Source: Lysinibacillus macroides (GTDB lineage Bacteria > Bacillota > Bacilli > Bacillales_A > Planococcaceae). Taken from it: a stretch of DNA of 64,000 bases. The notes under the pieces were generated by a model. It did no database searches. It had not been told where the DNA came from and saw only the letters and a program-made list of their open reading frames with translations. Below, piece after piece: positions 9,046 to 17,114 of this stretch. Made by a program: the position numbers and the translations under genes. Each line of letters starts with the position of its first letter. Within the stretch, counting starts at the first letter, position 1. The DNA is taken from assembly GCF_001281525.1 (NCBI RefSeq), contig NZ_LGCI01000008.1, positions 194,072 to 258,071 of the forward strand, written 5' to 3'.

Positions 9046-9735
9046 ATGAGGAAGTTTTGGAACTGGGTGCGAGATTCTGATGAAGAACGTACCCTCTATT
9101 TAAATGGAGTGATATCCGAAGAAACGTGGTGGGGGGATGAGGTTACACCTAAGATTTTTAAAGATGAATTGCTGGCAGGCATCGGCGATATTACGGTGTG
9201 GATTAATTCCCCTGGCGGTGATGTGTTCGCAGCAGCCCAGATTTATAACATGCTGATGGAGTATACCGGAAAAGTCAATGTAAAGATTGATGGGCTTGCG
9301 GCAAGTGCGGCATCCGTTATTGCAATGGCAGGTGGAGATGTATATATGTCCCCAGTTTCCATGCTGATGATTCATAACCCGTCAACTATTGCTATCGGTG
9401 ACAGTGAGGAAATGCTACGAGCAAAAGCACTATTAGATGAGGTTAAGGAAAGTATTATTAATGCCTATGAGTTAAAAACGGGTCTTTCCCGAACAAAACT
9501 CTCCCATCTGATGGATGCAGAATCATGGATGAATGCAAATAAAGCAATTGAACTTGGTTTTGCAGACAAGATCATGTTCATGGAAAGTGAAACACCAGAT
9601 TTGACGGATAGTCTTATCTTTAGCAGGATGGCGGTTACTAACTCGCTTATCAGCAAATTGCCAAAACAACCAAAACAGAAAACAGGTACACCCATTGAGT
9701 CGCTAGATAAGCGGCTTTCTTTAATTTCGCACTAA
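9046..9735 (+). CDS. ClpP-like head maturation protease
   Basis: This S14-type serine protease processes capsid and scaffold during head maturation. The Ser nucleophile lies in GLAASAASVIAMAG, the His in MLMIHNP, and the oxyanion region in NSPGGDVFAA. Its length of 229 aa is typical. The ATG follows the portal stop directly, and the major capsid gene starts 19 nt after its stop, which fits portal-protease-capsid clusters. Confidence 0.95.
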   Translation: MRKFWNWVRDSDEERTLYLNGVISEETWWGDEVTPKIFKDELLAGIGDITVWINSPGGDVFAAAQIYNMLMEYTGKVNVKIDGLAASAASVIAMAGGDVYMSPVSMLMIHNPSTIAIGDSEEMLRAKALLDEVKESIINAYELKTGLSRTKLSHLMDAESWMNANKAIELGFADKIMFMESETPDLTDSLIFSRMAVTNSLISKLPKQPKQKTGTPIESLDKRLSLISH

Positions 9736-9754
9736 TTTAAAGGAGGAAATAACA

Positions 9755-10948
9755 ATGAGTAAAATTCTTGAATTGCGTGAGAAACGCGCTAAAGCATGGG
9801 ACGCAGCAAAGGCATTCCTTGATTCAAAACGTGGCGGTGATGGACTGTTATCCGCTGAGGACACGACCACCTATGAAAAAATGGAAGCCGATGTGGTGGC
9901 TCTTGGAAAGGAAATTGAACGTTTAGAACGCCAAGCATCTATCGACTTGGAACTGTCGAAAGCAACCAGTAACCCAATTACCAACGAACCTACTAGAACT
10001 GGAGAGGAAAAGACCGGTCGTGCAAGTGCTGAATACAAAAAAGCTTTCTGGAATGCGATGCGTGACAATGTTAGCTATGAAGTAAGAAACGCACTAAAGA
10101 TTGGCACTGATTCTGAAGGCGGATTTCTTGTACCAGATGAGTTTGAACGTACTCTAGTAGAAGCTCTTGAGGAAGAAAATATTTTCCGTAGATTGGCTAA
10201 TGTAATCACTACATCTTCTGGTGACCGTAAGATTCCTGTTGTTGCAAGCAAAGGTACAGCAAGCTGGATAGATGAAGAAGGAGCTATCCCAGAAAGTGAT
10301 GACAGCTTCGGTCAAGTATCCATCGGGGCCTATAAACTAGCGACAATGATTAAAGTCTCTGAGGAGCTACTAAACGATTCTGTGTTTAATCTCGAAAGCT
10401 ACATCACAAGAGAATTTGCCCGTCGCATTGGGAACAAGGAGGAGGAAGCCTTCTTTGTAGGTGATGGCACAGGTAAACCAACAGGGATTTTAAATGCCAC
10501 AGGCGGCGGTCAAGTTGGTGTTACTGCGGCAAGTGCCACTGCCATTACTTTGGATGAGGTTTTAGATTTATTCTACAGCTTGAAAGCACCTTATCGTAAT
10601 AAGGCAGTATTCGTAATGAATGATGCCACTATAAAAGCTATCCGTAAATTAAAAGACGGTAATGGTCAGTACCTATGGCAACCTTCCATCCAAGCGGGAA
10701 CACCTGATACGATTCTTAACCGTCCGCTGTACACGTCATCCTATGTACCTACTATTGAAGCAGGTGCAAAGACTGTGGTATTCGGTGATTTTAGTTATTA
10801 CTGGGTGGCAGACCGTCAAGGACGAGTATTCAAACGCTTAAATGAACTCTTTGCTGTCACAGGTCAAGTAGGATTTATTGCGACTCAACGAGTTGATGGA
10901 AAGCTTATCTTACCGGAGGCCGTTAAGGTACTCCAACAGAAAGCCTAA
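9755..10948 (+). CDS. Major capsid protein, HK97 gp5-like
   Basis: The 397-aa protein has the two parts of HK97-type capsid precursors: a charged coiled-coil delta domain (about residues 1-85) that serves as scaffold and is removed by the upstream protease, and the capsid fold with GTDSEGGFLVPDEF at the start and TQRVDGKLILPEAV at the end. AAAGGAGG precedes the ATG. No separate scaffold gene is seen, consistent with a fused delta domain. Confidence 0.96.
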   Translation: MSKILELREKRAKAWDAAKAFLDSKRGGDGLLSAEDTTTYEKMEADVVALGKEIERLERQASIDLELSKATSNPITNEPTRTGEEKTGRASAEYKKAFWNAMRDNVSYEVRNALKIGTDSEGGFLVPDEFERTLVEALEEENIFRRLANVITTSSGDRKIPVVASKGTASWIDEEGAIPESDDSFGQVSIGAYKLATMIKVSEELLNDSVFNLESYITREFARRIGNKEEEAFFVGDGTGKPTGILNATGGGQVGVTAASATAITLDEVLDLFYSLKAPYRNKAVFVMNDATIKAIRKLKDGNGQYLWQPSIQAGTPDTILNRPLYTSSYVPTIEAGAKTVVFGDFSYYWVADRQGRVFKRLNELFAVTGQVGFIATQRVDGKLILPEAVKVLQQKA

Positions 10949-10960
10949 CGGAGGTACTTT

Positions 10961-11173
10961 ATGAGTTATAACACGAAGAATTATACCGAACAAGGCGGAG
11001 AAAAAACTGTCATCGGAGGTGTTTTAGAAATTAAAGAAGGGGCCTCGGTTATGGGGCTTCCTATTGTAGAAAACCAGGCAGACAGCATAGCCACCGATGT
11101 TGCTGGTTTAGTTACGGACTTCAATTCCCTGCTTGCCAAACTAAAGGCAGCGGGGCTTATGGAGACTGACTAA
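10961..11173 (+). CDS. Small head fibre-like protein
   Basis: The 70-aa protein (NYTEQGGEKTVIGGVLEIKEGA) matches the short head-fibre domain found right after the capsid gene in many Firmicute phages. In phi29 a longer relative decorates the capsid; here only the conserved N-terminal domain is present. The start follows GGAGG with normal spacing. Confidence 0.75.
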   Translation: MSYNTKNYTEQGGEKTVIGGVLEIKEGASVMGLPIVENQADSIATDVAGLVTDFNSLLAKLKAAGLMETD

Positions 11174-11199
11174 GGTGGAATGTAAAGGAGGTTGGTAGT

Positions 11200-11520
11200 A
11201 TGGCAGTGGCAGATAATCTCTTGCCTAAAGTTAAAGCGAACTTAATTTTAACGCATGATCAGGATGATTCCCTCCTTATTGGATTTATCACTGCTGCAGT
11301 TTCATATGCACAGAGCTATCAGCATGTTCCTGAAAACTATTATGAAACCCATGCCATGCCTCCAACAACAGAACAGGCAGTGATTATGTTGTCGAGTCAT
11401 TTCTATGAAAGCAGGGATGGCTCGACGGCAGGTTTCTCTGCAGATAGTGTACAGGCGGGGCAACAAGTATGGAACACAGTGAACTTACTTTTACGACTTG
11501 ACCGAGAGTGGGGTGTTTAG
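11200..11520 (+). CDS. Head-tail connector protein, gp6-like
   Basis: The 106-aa helical protein (LTHDQDDSLLIGFITAAVSYAQSY, ...QAVIMLSSHFYESRD) has the pattern of HK97 gp6-like connectors, which form the ring below the portal. AAAGGAGG precedes the ATG. The next gene starts 1 nt after its stop. Confidence 0.88.
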   Translation: MAVADNLLPKVKANLILTHDQDDSLLIGFITAAVSYAQSYQHVPENYYETHAMPPTTEQAVIMLSSHFYESRDGSTAGFSADSVQAGQQVWNTVNLLLRLDREWGV

Positions 11521-11521
11521 T

Positions 11522-11857
11522 ATGAGTTTTGGAAAGATGAACACCTTCATCGATATCATCTGTACGGTACCAATAAAGGATGAGGAAGGCTTCGCCACAA
11601 AAGGTGACAACATACTCGCTAGTGTACTTGCTTATAAGGAAGATAGGCATGGCAGTGAACGGTGGACGAATATGGCATCATTTTCATCTGCAACTTCCCT
11701 ATTCAGGTTCAGGAAAATCTTCGGACTTAAGGTGACGAATGAAATGGTCATCGTCTGTGATGATGGAAGATATCAGATTTTAAGTGTTGAGGATGTAAGA
11801 AATCGAGGAATGTATGTCGAGGTTTTAGCTGAAAAGCTAGAACCAACTGTGAGGTGA
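11522..11857 (+). CDS. Head closure protein (head-tail adaptor)
   Basis: The 111-aa protein (SFGKMNTFIDIICTV...DEEGFATKGDNI, ...YQILSVEDVRNRGMYVEV) is a small beta-rich head-tail adaptor placed in the standard position. The ATG at 11522 has GAGTGGGGTG upstream; the ORF extends to 11498 but that start would overlap the connector gene. Assignment rests on sequence type and synteny. Confidence 0.82.
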   Translation: MSFGKMNTFIDIICTVPIKDEEGFATKGDNILASVLAYKEDRHGSERWTNMASFSSATSLFRFRKIFGLKVTNEMVIVCDDGRYQILSVEDVRNRGMYVEVLAEKLEPTVR

Positions 11858-11862
11858 TGGAT

Positions 11863-12294
11863 ATGGCAAAAGCGAATATAAAGATGCCAGAAGAATTCCT
11901 TTTAAAGGTATCTCGATTAGCTGACCAGACCGATGTGATTCTTCCTAAGGTTTTGGAAGTTGGCGGTGAAGTGGTGCTGGATAAAGTTAAAGGAAATCTA
12001 AGTAAGGTGGTTGGCAAGGGCACGAAATATCCATCTAAAAGTACGGGCGAGCTGCTATCTTCATTAGGACTCTCGAGTGCAAAGCAGGATAGAAACGGTA
12101 ACTTCAATGTAAAAGTTGGCTTTGCTGAGCCGCGATCTGACGGTGAGAGCAATGCTAAACTTGCCAGCATCATCGAATATGGCAAACATGGTCAGCCTGC
12201 AAAACCCTTCCTAAAGCCTGCGAGGAATACATCCAGGAAACCTTGCATCAACGCAATGGTCGCCAAGCTGGAGGAGGAGATCGAGAAAATATGA
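11863..12294 (+). CDS. HK97 gp10-like tail completion protein
   Basis: The 143-aa protein has the gp10-like pattern with a Gly-rich middle and AKLASIIEYGKHGQPAKPFLKPA near the end. It belongs to the tail completion / neck group. GAGGTG lies 6 nt before the ATG at 11863. It overlaps the next gene by 4 nt. Confidence 0.88.
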   Translation: MAKANIKMPEEFLLKVSRLADQTDVILPKVLEVGGEVVLDKVKGNLSKVVGKGTKYPSKSTGELLSSLGLSSAKQDRNGNFNVKVGFAEPRSDGESNAKLASIIEYGKHGQPAKPFLKPARNTSRKPCINAMVAKLEEEIEKI

Positions 12295-12632
12295 ATATTT
12301 TAGAGGAATTGAATACCCTTGTTTCCACTATACCGCTTCCCGTGGAAACCGGGGTTTTTTCAGGTTTGGCACCAGATGAGTATGTCGTGATTCTCCCTCT
12401 TTCGGATATTTTTGAAGTTCATGCTGATAACCGTCCAGGCTTTGATGTGCAGGAAGCGAGGATATCACTGTTCTCTAAAAATAACTATCTAAGGCGGAAA
12501 AGACAGCTCACAACTTCTTTAATAAATGCAGAGTTTACTGTGACAGAACGAAGATATATCGGTCACGAGGATGATACTGGATATCATCATTACGCCATCG
12601 ATGTGGCTAAAAACTATAGATTGGAGGAATAA
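12291..12632 (+). CDS. Probable tail terminator / neck protein
   Basis: The 113-aa protein (MNILEELNTLVSTIPLPVETG..., ending HHYAIDVAKNYRLEE) sits between the gp10-like protein and the major tail protein, where the tail terminator is normally encoded. Its sequence alone is not diagnostic. The ATG at 12291 overlaps the upstream stop; GAGGAGGA lies upstream. Confidence 0.65.
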   Translation: MNILEELNTLVSTIPLPVETGVFSGLAPDEYVVILPLSDIFEVHADNRPGFDVQEARISLFSKNNYLRRKRQLTTSLINAEFTVTERRYIGHEDDTGYHHYAIDVAKNYRLEE

Positions 12633-12635
12633 CAC

Positions 12636-13226
12636 ATGGCAACGATCGGTCTTGATAGACTGTACTATTCAAAAATAACCGAGGACGCTAACGGTGAGGA
12701 AACTTATGCCCAACCTTCTGTACTTGCAAAAGCCATCACTGCTGAACTCTCGGTAGAACTGGTGGAAGCAATTCTGTATGCTGACGATGGCGCAGCTGAG
12801 GTTGTGAAAGACTTTAATAGCGGTACTCTCACTCTCGGTGTAGACGACATTGGCCCGACAGTCGCAGCGGATTTAACTGGAGCTTCTACTGATGACAACG
12901 GGGTATTAATCTCAGCCAGTGAAAACGTGGGTACACCAGTTGCAGTAGGGTTTCGTGCGCAAAGGGCTAACGGAACATACCGCTATTTTTGGCTGTATCG
13001 CGTTAAGTTTGGACTACCAGCTACCAACTTACAGACAAAGGCTGATTCCATTACCTTTTCAACACCCACCATTGAAGGAACTGTTATGCGTAGGAATAAG
13101 CTGGATGGATTGGGCAAGCACCCATGGAAAGCGGAAGTTACAGAAGGTGATCCGGGTGTTTCATCGACCACCATAACAGGCTGGTTCACTGAGGTCTATG
13201 AACCTGTATATACACCTGAACCATAG
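12636..13226 (+). CDS. Major tail tube protein, phi13-type
   Basis: The 196-aa protein begins ATIGLDRLYYSKITED and contains GTPVAVGFRAQRANGTYRYFW and TPTIEGTVMRR, characteristic of phi13-type major tail proteins that polymerise into the siphophage tube. It precedes the tail chaperone pair, as expected. Confidence 0.92.
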   Translation: MATIGLDRLYYSKITEDANGEETYAQPSVLAKAITAELSVELVEAILYADDGAAEVVKDFNSGTLTLGVDDIGPTVAADLTGASTDDNGVLISASENVGTPVAVGFRAQRANGTYRYFWLYRVKFGLPATNLQTKADSITFSTPTIEGTVMRRNKLDGLGKHPWKAEVTEGDPGVSSTTITGWFTEVYEPVYTPEP

Positions 13227-13237
13227 GAGGAGAAATA

Positions 13238-13624
13238 ATGGATAATGAAAGAAGTGCCTCAATCAACATAGGTGACAAAGAGTATGAACTGGTTTTAACT
13301 ACACGTGCAACAAAGGCCATTGCCGGTCGTTACGGTGGTCTTGAAAACCTTGGAGAAAAACTGATGAAATCAGAAAACTTCGAGATGGCACTGGACGAGA
13401 TTGTTTGGCTAATCACGCTGCTTGCAAACCAGTCCATTTTGATTCGCAATCTTAAGAATAAGAACGCACCAGAAGAATTGTTGACAGAGGAAGAAGTGGA
13501 GCTTCTTACCTCACCGCTTGACTTAGCGGCATATAAAACTGCAATTACCGAGGCGATGTTCAAAGGTACAAAGAGAAATGTAGAAAGTGAGGAGGAAACT
13601 CCAAAAAACGTGGAAGTCGGGTAA
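13238..13624 (+). CDS. Tail assembly chaperone (G-type product)
   Basis: The 128-aa acidic helical protein corresponds to gpG-like chaperones, which coat the tape measure during tail assembly. It lies between major tail and tape measure genes. Near its end the sequence A AAA AAC (13603-13609) is in the zero frame and fits a -1 programmed frameshift that adds the downstream frame. GGAGGAG precedes the ATG. Confidence 0.85.
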   Translation: MDNERSASINIGDKEYELVLTTRATKAIAGRYGGLENLGEKLMKSENFEMALDEIVWLITLLANQSILIRNLKNKNAPEELLTEEEVELLTSPLDLAAYKTAITEAMFKGTKRNVESEEETPKNVEVG

Positions 13625-13812
13625 CGGACGCTGAGGTCTTTACCCGGCTTCTTTATTATGGAACAGTTCAGATGGGCATGGAGACAGAGGAATTCTGGCT
13701 TCTGCCAATTGGGCTGTTTTTTGATTTATGGACTTGCCACAAGCAATGGCATGGTATTGAAAAACCAAAGAAAACTCGGACCATTGACGATATTATCCCA
13801 CTAGGCATATAG
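13238..13812 (+). CDS. Tail assembly chaperone GT fusion by -1 frameshift
   Basis: Reading 13238-13609 and then 13609-13812 in the -1 frame gives a 191-aa fusion. The extension starts RGSRVTDAEVFTRLLYYGT and has a Trp-rich part, like gpT extensions. The extension has no convincing start codon or ribosome site of its own before its middle and is open through to TAG at 13810. Lambda-like phages make G and GT from one mRNA in this way. The slip is inferred from sequence. Confidence 0.8.
13603..13609 (+). promoter_or_regulatory. Programmed -1 ribosomal frameshift site A AAA AAC
   Basis: The zero-frame codons are AAA (13604-13606) and AAC (13607-13609), preceded by A. This is the canonical X XXY YYZ heptamer. 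The -1 frame continues to 13812 with chaperone-like sequence, while the zero frame stops at 13622-13624. Confidence 0.8.
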
Positions 13813-13826
13813 GAGGAGGTGAAGGG

Positions 13827-16247
13827 ATGGCGGACAATTTTGGATTAAAAATAGGTGTCGAGGGTGAGCGAGAATTTAAGAAGGCACTCTCGGAAATTAA
13901 TCAATCATTTAAGGTACTAGGTAGTGAAATGGCCCTTGTAACCAGTCAATTTGATAAGAATGATAAATCCATTCAATCGATCACGGCACGAAATGCCGTT
14001 TTAAATAAAGAAATTGACGCACAGAAAGAAAAGATTTCAACCCTTAAGGCTGCCCTTGACAATGCCTCCTCCTCTTTCGGTGAAAATGACCGCCGCACCC
14101 AAAACTGGCAGATCCAATTAAATAGGGCTCAGGCAGAACTGAATCTAATGGAGCGTGAACTAGAAGAGTCCACAATTGAAGCGGATAATCTCGGTGAAGA
14201 GTTAGAGGATTCTGGTAAAAGTGCAGAGGATGCTGGTGGCAGGTTTGAAAAGCTTGGGGGTGTACTTAAGGGAATTAGTGTGGCGATGGGTGCGGTTGCC
14301 GTTGCCGCTGGAGCCGCGGCTATTAAGTTAGGTAAAGAGGTAGTTACTCAGTTCGGAGAATTAGAACAAAACCTAGGTGGATCGGAGGCGGTTTTTGGTG
14401 CATACGCTGCATCGATTCAGAAAACGGGTGAGGAAGCTTATAAAAATCTTGGGGTTTCCCAAAGTGAGTATCTTGCGACCGCCAACAAAATGGGTGCGTT
14501 GTTCCAAGGTTCTGGTATACAGCAACAGAGAAGTCTTGAGCTAACTGAAAAGGCTATGCAACGTGCGGCAGACATGGCATCTGTTATGGGTATAGATATG
14601 TCTTCTGCATTGGAGGCGGTCACAGGTGCGGCAAAGGGTAACTTTGATATGATGGATAACTTGGGTGTTGCGATGAACGCTACCAATATCGAAGCCTACG
14701 CACTTGCAAAAGGTCTGGATTTCACTTGGAACACCGCCACACAAGCGGAAAAGGCTGAAGTAGCCATGCAGATGTTTTTTGAGAACACAGAGCAGTATGC
14801 AGGCAACTTTGCGAGAGAGTCAACGGAGACAATCTCCGGTTCTATTGGATTGCTACAGGCCGCACTTGGCTCATTTACAGCCGGACTTGGTAATGCCAAT
14901 GCTGATATGACGAATCTGACTGAGAACCTTGTTGATGCTTTCGAGGCGGTTGTCACTAACATAGTACCGGTTTTAGAAAATATCGTAGCCGCCTTACCAA
15001 CAGCGACAGGCGCAATATTAGCGGCGGTTGCAGACTTGCTACCAATGCTTCTTGAATTAGTTACAAATATATTTGCGCAAGTACTGGAAACAATTTTAAA
15101 TCTTTTACCAGAACTTATCCCAGCAGCAGTAAGTGCTCTAATGACGATTGTTGGAGCGTTAATTGATAACCTTCCGCTACTGATAAATGCAGCAATCGAA
15201 CTAGTAACAGCACTAGTGGAGGGGATCGGCATCGCTTTACCACAACTCATCCCTGCGGCAGTTTCTGCTGTTATGCAGATTGTCCAAGGATTGATGGATA
15301 ACCTACCACTCATTTTGGATGCCGCTTTGCAGTTGATTATAGGATTAGCAAAGGGATTGGTAGACGCAATACCTCAGCTTACTTCTGCATTGCCTGTCAT
15401 CATCAAAGCAATAGTGGATTTTATCATTAAATCTATTCCGCAGATTATTGAAGCGGGTATTCAATTATTGTCCTCACTGGTTACAGCTTTGCCTACCATT
15501 ATTACAGCAGTTGTGGAAGCAATTCCGCAAATTATCGACAGTATCATCAATGCTGTTATTGGCTCGATTCCTTTGATTATTGATGCAGGTATCCGGCTTC
15601 TAGTTTCACTCATTCAGGCATTGCCGCAGATTATTACTACTGTTGTAGGTGCTATTCCCAAGATTGTTAGCTCGCTGGTCAATGCCGTTATTGGTAACAT
15701 CGATAAGATTATCTTAGCGGGTGTACAACTGTTTGTGGCATTGATTGCAAACCTACCAAGGATAATCGTGGAGATTGTTAAAGCAGTACCGCAGATTATC
15801 TCTGGACTGATCAAAGCCTTTACTGGCTATATCGGTCAAATGGCTCAAGTGGGTGGCAATCTGATTAAAGGTCTATGGCAAGGTATTTCAGACGCAGGGG
15901 CATGGCTATGGAGTAAAATATCTGGATTTTTCGGAAATGTTGTTTCAAGGATTAAAGACTTCTTCGGTATCCGCTCTCCTTCAACCCTATTTGCTGGAAT
16001 TGGCCGCAACATGGGTGAAGGTATCGGTGTAGGTTTTGAGGATGCAATGACAGCAGTTTCAAGGGATATGCAAAATGCAGTGCCAACCAGCTTTGACTTT
16101 AATTACAGAGGTGTATCTGGGCAAGGCAATGCCACTGGTGCAAGTATCACTCAAAACATTTCTGTAGTGACACCTAAGGCTCTATCAGAAAAAGAACTAG
16201 CACGGGAGTTTAAGAACCTATCCCGTAAACTGGCACTTGAATTGTAA
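13827..16247 (+). CDS. Tail tape measure protein
   Basis: The 806-aa protein sets tail length. Residues 1-130 are coiled coil; a Gly/Ala-rich hydrophobic segment follows (VAMGAVAVAAGAAAIKLG). Residues of about 380-680 hold many copies of a hydrophobic unit of the type LP-x-I-I-x-A-x(2)-x-L-V. The C-terminal part (ISDAGAWLWSKISGFFGNV...FFGIRSPST) is a common tape-measure ending. It follows the G/GT genes, as usual. Confidence 0.95.
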   Translation: MADNFGLKIGVEGEREFKKALSEINQSFKVLGSEMALVTSQFDKNDKSIQSITARNAVLNKEIDAQKEKISTLKAALDNASSSFGENDRRTQNWQIQLNRAQAELNLMERELEESTIEADNLGEELEDSGKSAEDAGGRFEKLGGVLKGISVAMGAVAVAAGAAAIKLGKEVVTQFGELEQNLGGSEAVFGAYAASIQKTGEEAYKNLGVSQSEYLATANKMGALFQGSGIQQQRSLELTEKAMQRAADMASVMGIDMSSALEAVTGAAKGNFDMMDNLGVAMNATNIEAYALAKGLDFTWNTATQAEKAEVAMQMFFENTEQYAGNFARESTETISGSIGLLQAALGSFTAGLGNANADMTNLTENLVDAFEAVVTNIVPVLENIVAALPTATGAILAAVADLLPMLLELVTNIFAQVLETILNLLPELIPAAVSALMTIVGALIDNLPLLINAAIELVTALVEGIGIALPQLIPAAVSAVMQIVQGLMDNLPLILDAALQLIIGLAKGLVDAIPQLTSALPVIIKAIVDFIIKSIPQIIEAGIQLLSSLVTALPTIITAVVEAIPQIIDSIINAVIGSIPLIIDAGIRLLVSLIQALPQIITTVVGAIPKIVSSLVNAVIGNIDKIILAGVQLFVALIANLPRIIVEIVKAVPQIISGLIKAFTGYIGQMAQVGGNLIKGLWQGISDAGAWLWSKISGFFGNVVSRIKDFFGIRSPSTLFAGIGRNMGEGIGVGFEDAMTAVSRDMQNAVPTSFDFNYRGVSGQGNATGASITQNISVVTPKALSEKELAREFKNLSRKLALEL

Positions 16248-16260
16248 AGGAGGTACGGCA

Positions 16261-17112
16261 ATGGAACTAACATATACCAATAGAGATGGAGAGAGTATTA
16301 CGCTAAAGCAAAGCCGACCGTACTTTCTTACGAAGATAGATGGTACTGGCAACATCCGTCAAACTGTTAACACTTTCAAGGCGCCAGACCAAGATGGCGC
16401 TTTTTATATTTCCTCCACACTAGATATGCGAAACATAACGATTGAAGGTACGGTTGTTGCTGATACTCCCGATGAAGCTTATAAAAGGAGACAACACTTC
16501 CTTCAAATATTCAGCCCAAAGCTACTAGGAACCCTTCAATACCGTGAGAGACAGATTTCCTGCGTGGTGGAGGAAGCAGGTTTTAGTGTTTCTAATCGGC
16601 AACGAATACCAAACTTCTTTGTCAGTCTGCTCTGCCCATCCCCTTTCTTTGAGACATTAAATGAGGTGCGAGAGGAACTGGCATCATGGATACCGCTATT
16701 TGAGTTTGAATTGGAAATTCCAATGACTGGGATGGAGTTCGGAATGCGTCAACCTAGCCAAATCATTACGGTGGAAAATATAGGGGATGTATCTTGTGGA
16801 TGCGAGATAGTGTTTAGGGCCTTAGGTACTGTGTCGAACCCTGAACTATTAAACATAGACACGGGAGAATATATCCGACTTCTCACTACAATGAGCGCTG
16901 GGGATGAACTTCGTGTATATACCCATTTCGCTGGTAAGCGTGTGATCCAAGTTGATGGTTCAACGGTTACAAATGCTTTTTCACTGTTGGATACCAATTC
17001 GGTGTTCTTTCAACTGGCGGCAGGCCTTAATACACTGAGATACGATGCTTCTGTCAATATGGAATTGTTAGAGGTTAGTATTTACTTTCGTCCGCAGTTT
17101 CTGGGGGTGTGA
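16261..17112 (+). CDS. Distal tail protein (Dit)
   Basis: The 283-aa protein begins ELTYTNRDGESITLKQSRPYFL and has TFKAPDQDGAFYISSTLDMRNITIEG, the signature of siphovirus Dit/tail proteins that form the hub between tube and tip. AAAGGAGG precedes the ATG at 16261; the ORF opens earlier, inside the tape measure gene. Its TGA overlaps the ribosome site of the next gene. Confidence 0.92.
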   Translation: MELTYTNRDGESITLKQSRPYFLTKIDGTGNIRQTVNTFKAPDQDGAFYISSTLDMRNITIEGTVVADTPDEAYKRRQHFLQIFSPKLLGTLQYRERQISCVVEEAGFSVSNRQRIPNFFVSLLCPSPFFETLNEVREELASWIPLFEFELEIPMTGMEFGMRQPSQIITVENIGDVSCGCEIVFRALGTVSNPELLNIDTGEYIRLLTTMSAGDELRVYTHFAGKRVIQVDGSTVTNAFSLLDTNSVFFQLAAGLNTLRYDASVNMELLEVSIYFRPQFLGV

Positions 17113-17114
17113 AA

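Noticed and set aside
14696..15313. 205-codon minus-strand ORF in the tape measure gene
   Set aside because: It results from the repetitive hydrophobic coding sequence on the plus strand; the product is Ser/Ala-rich noise.
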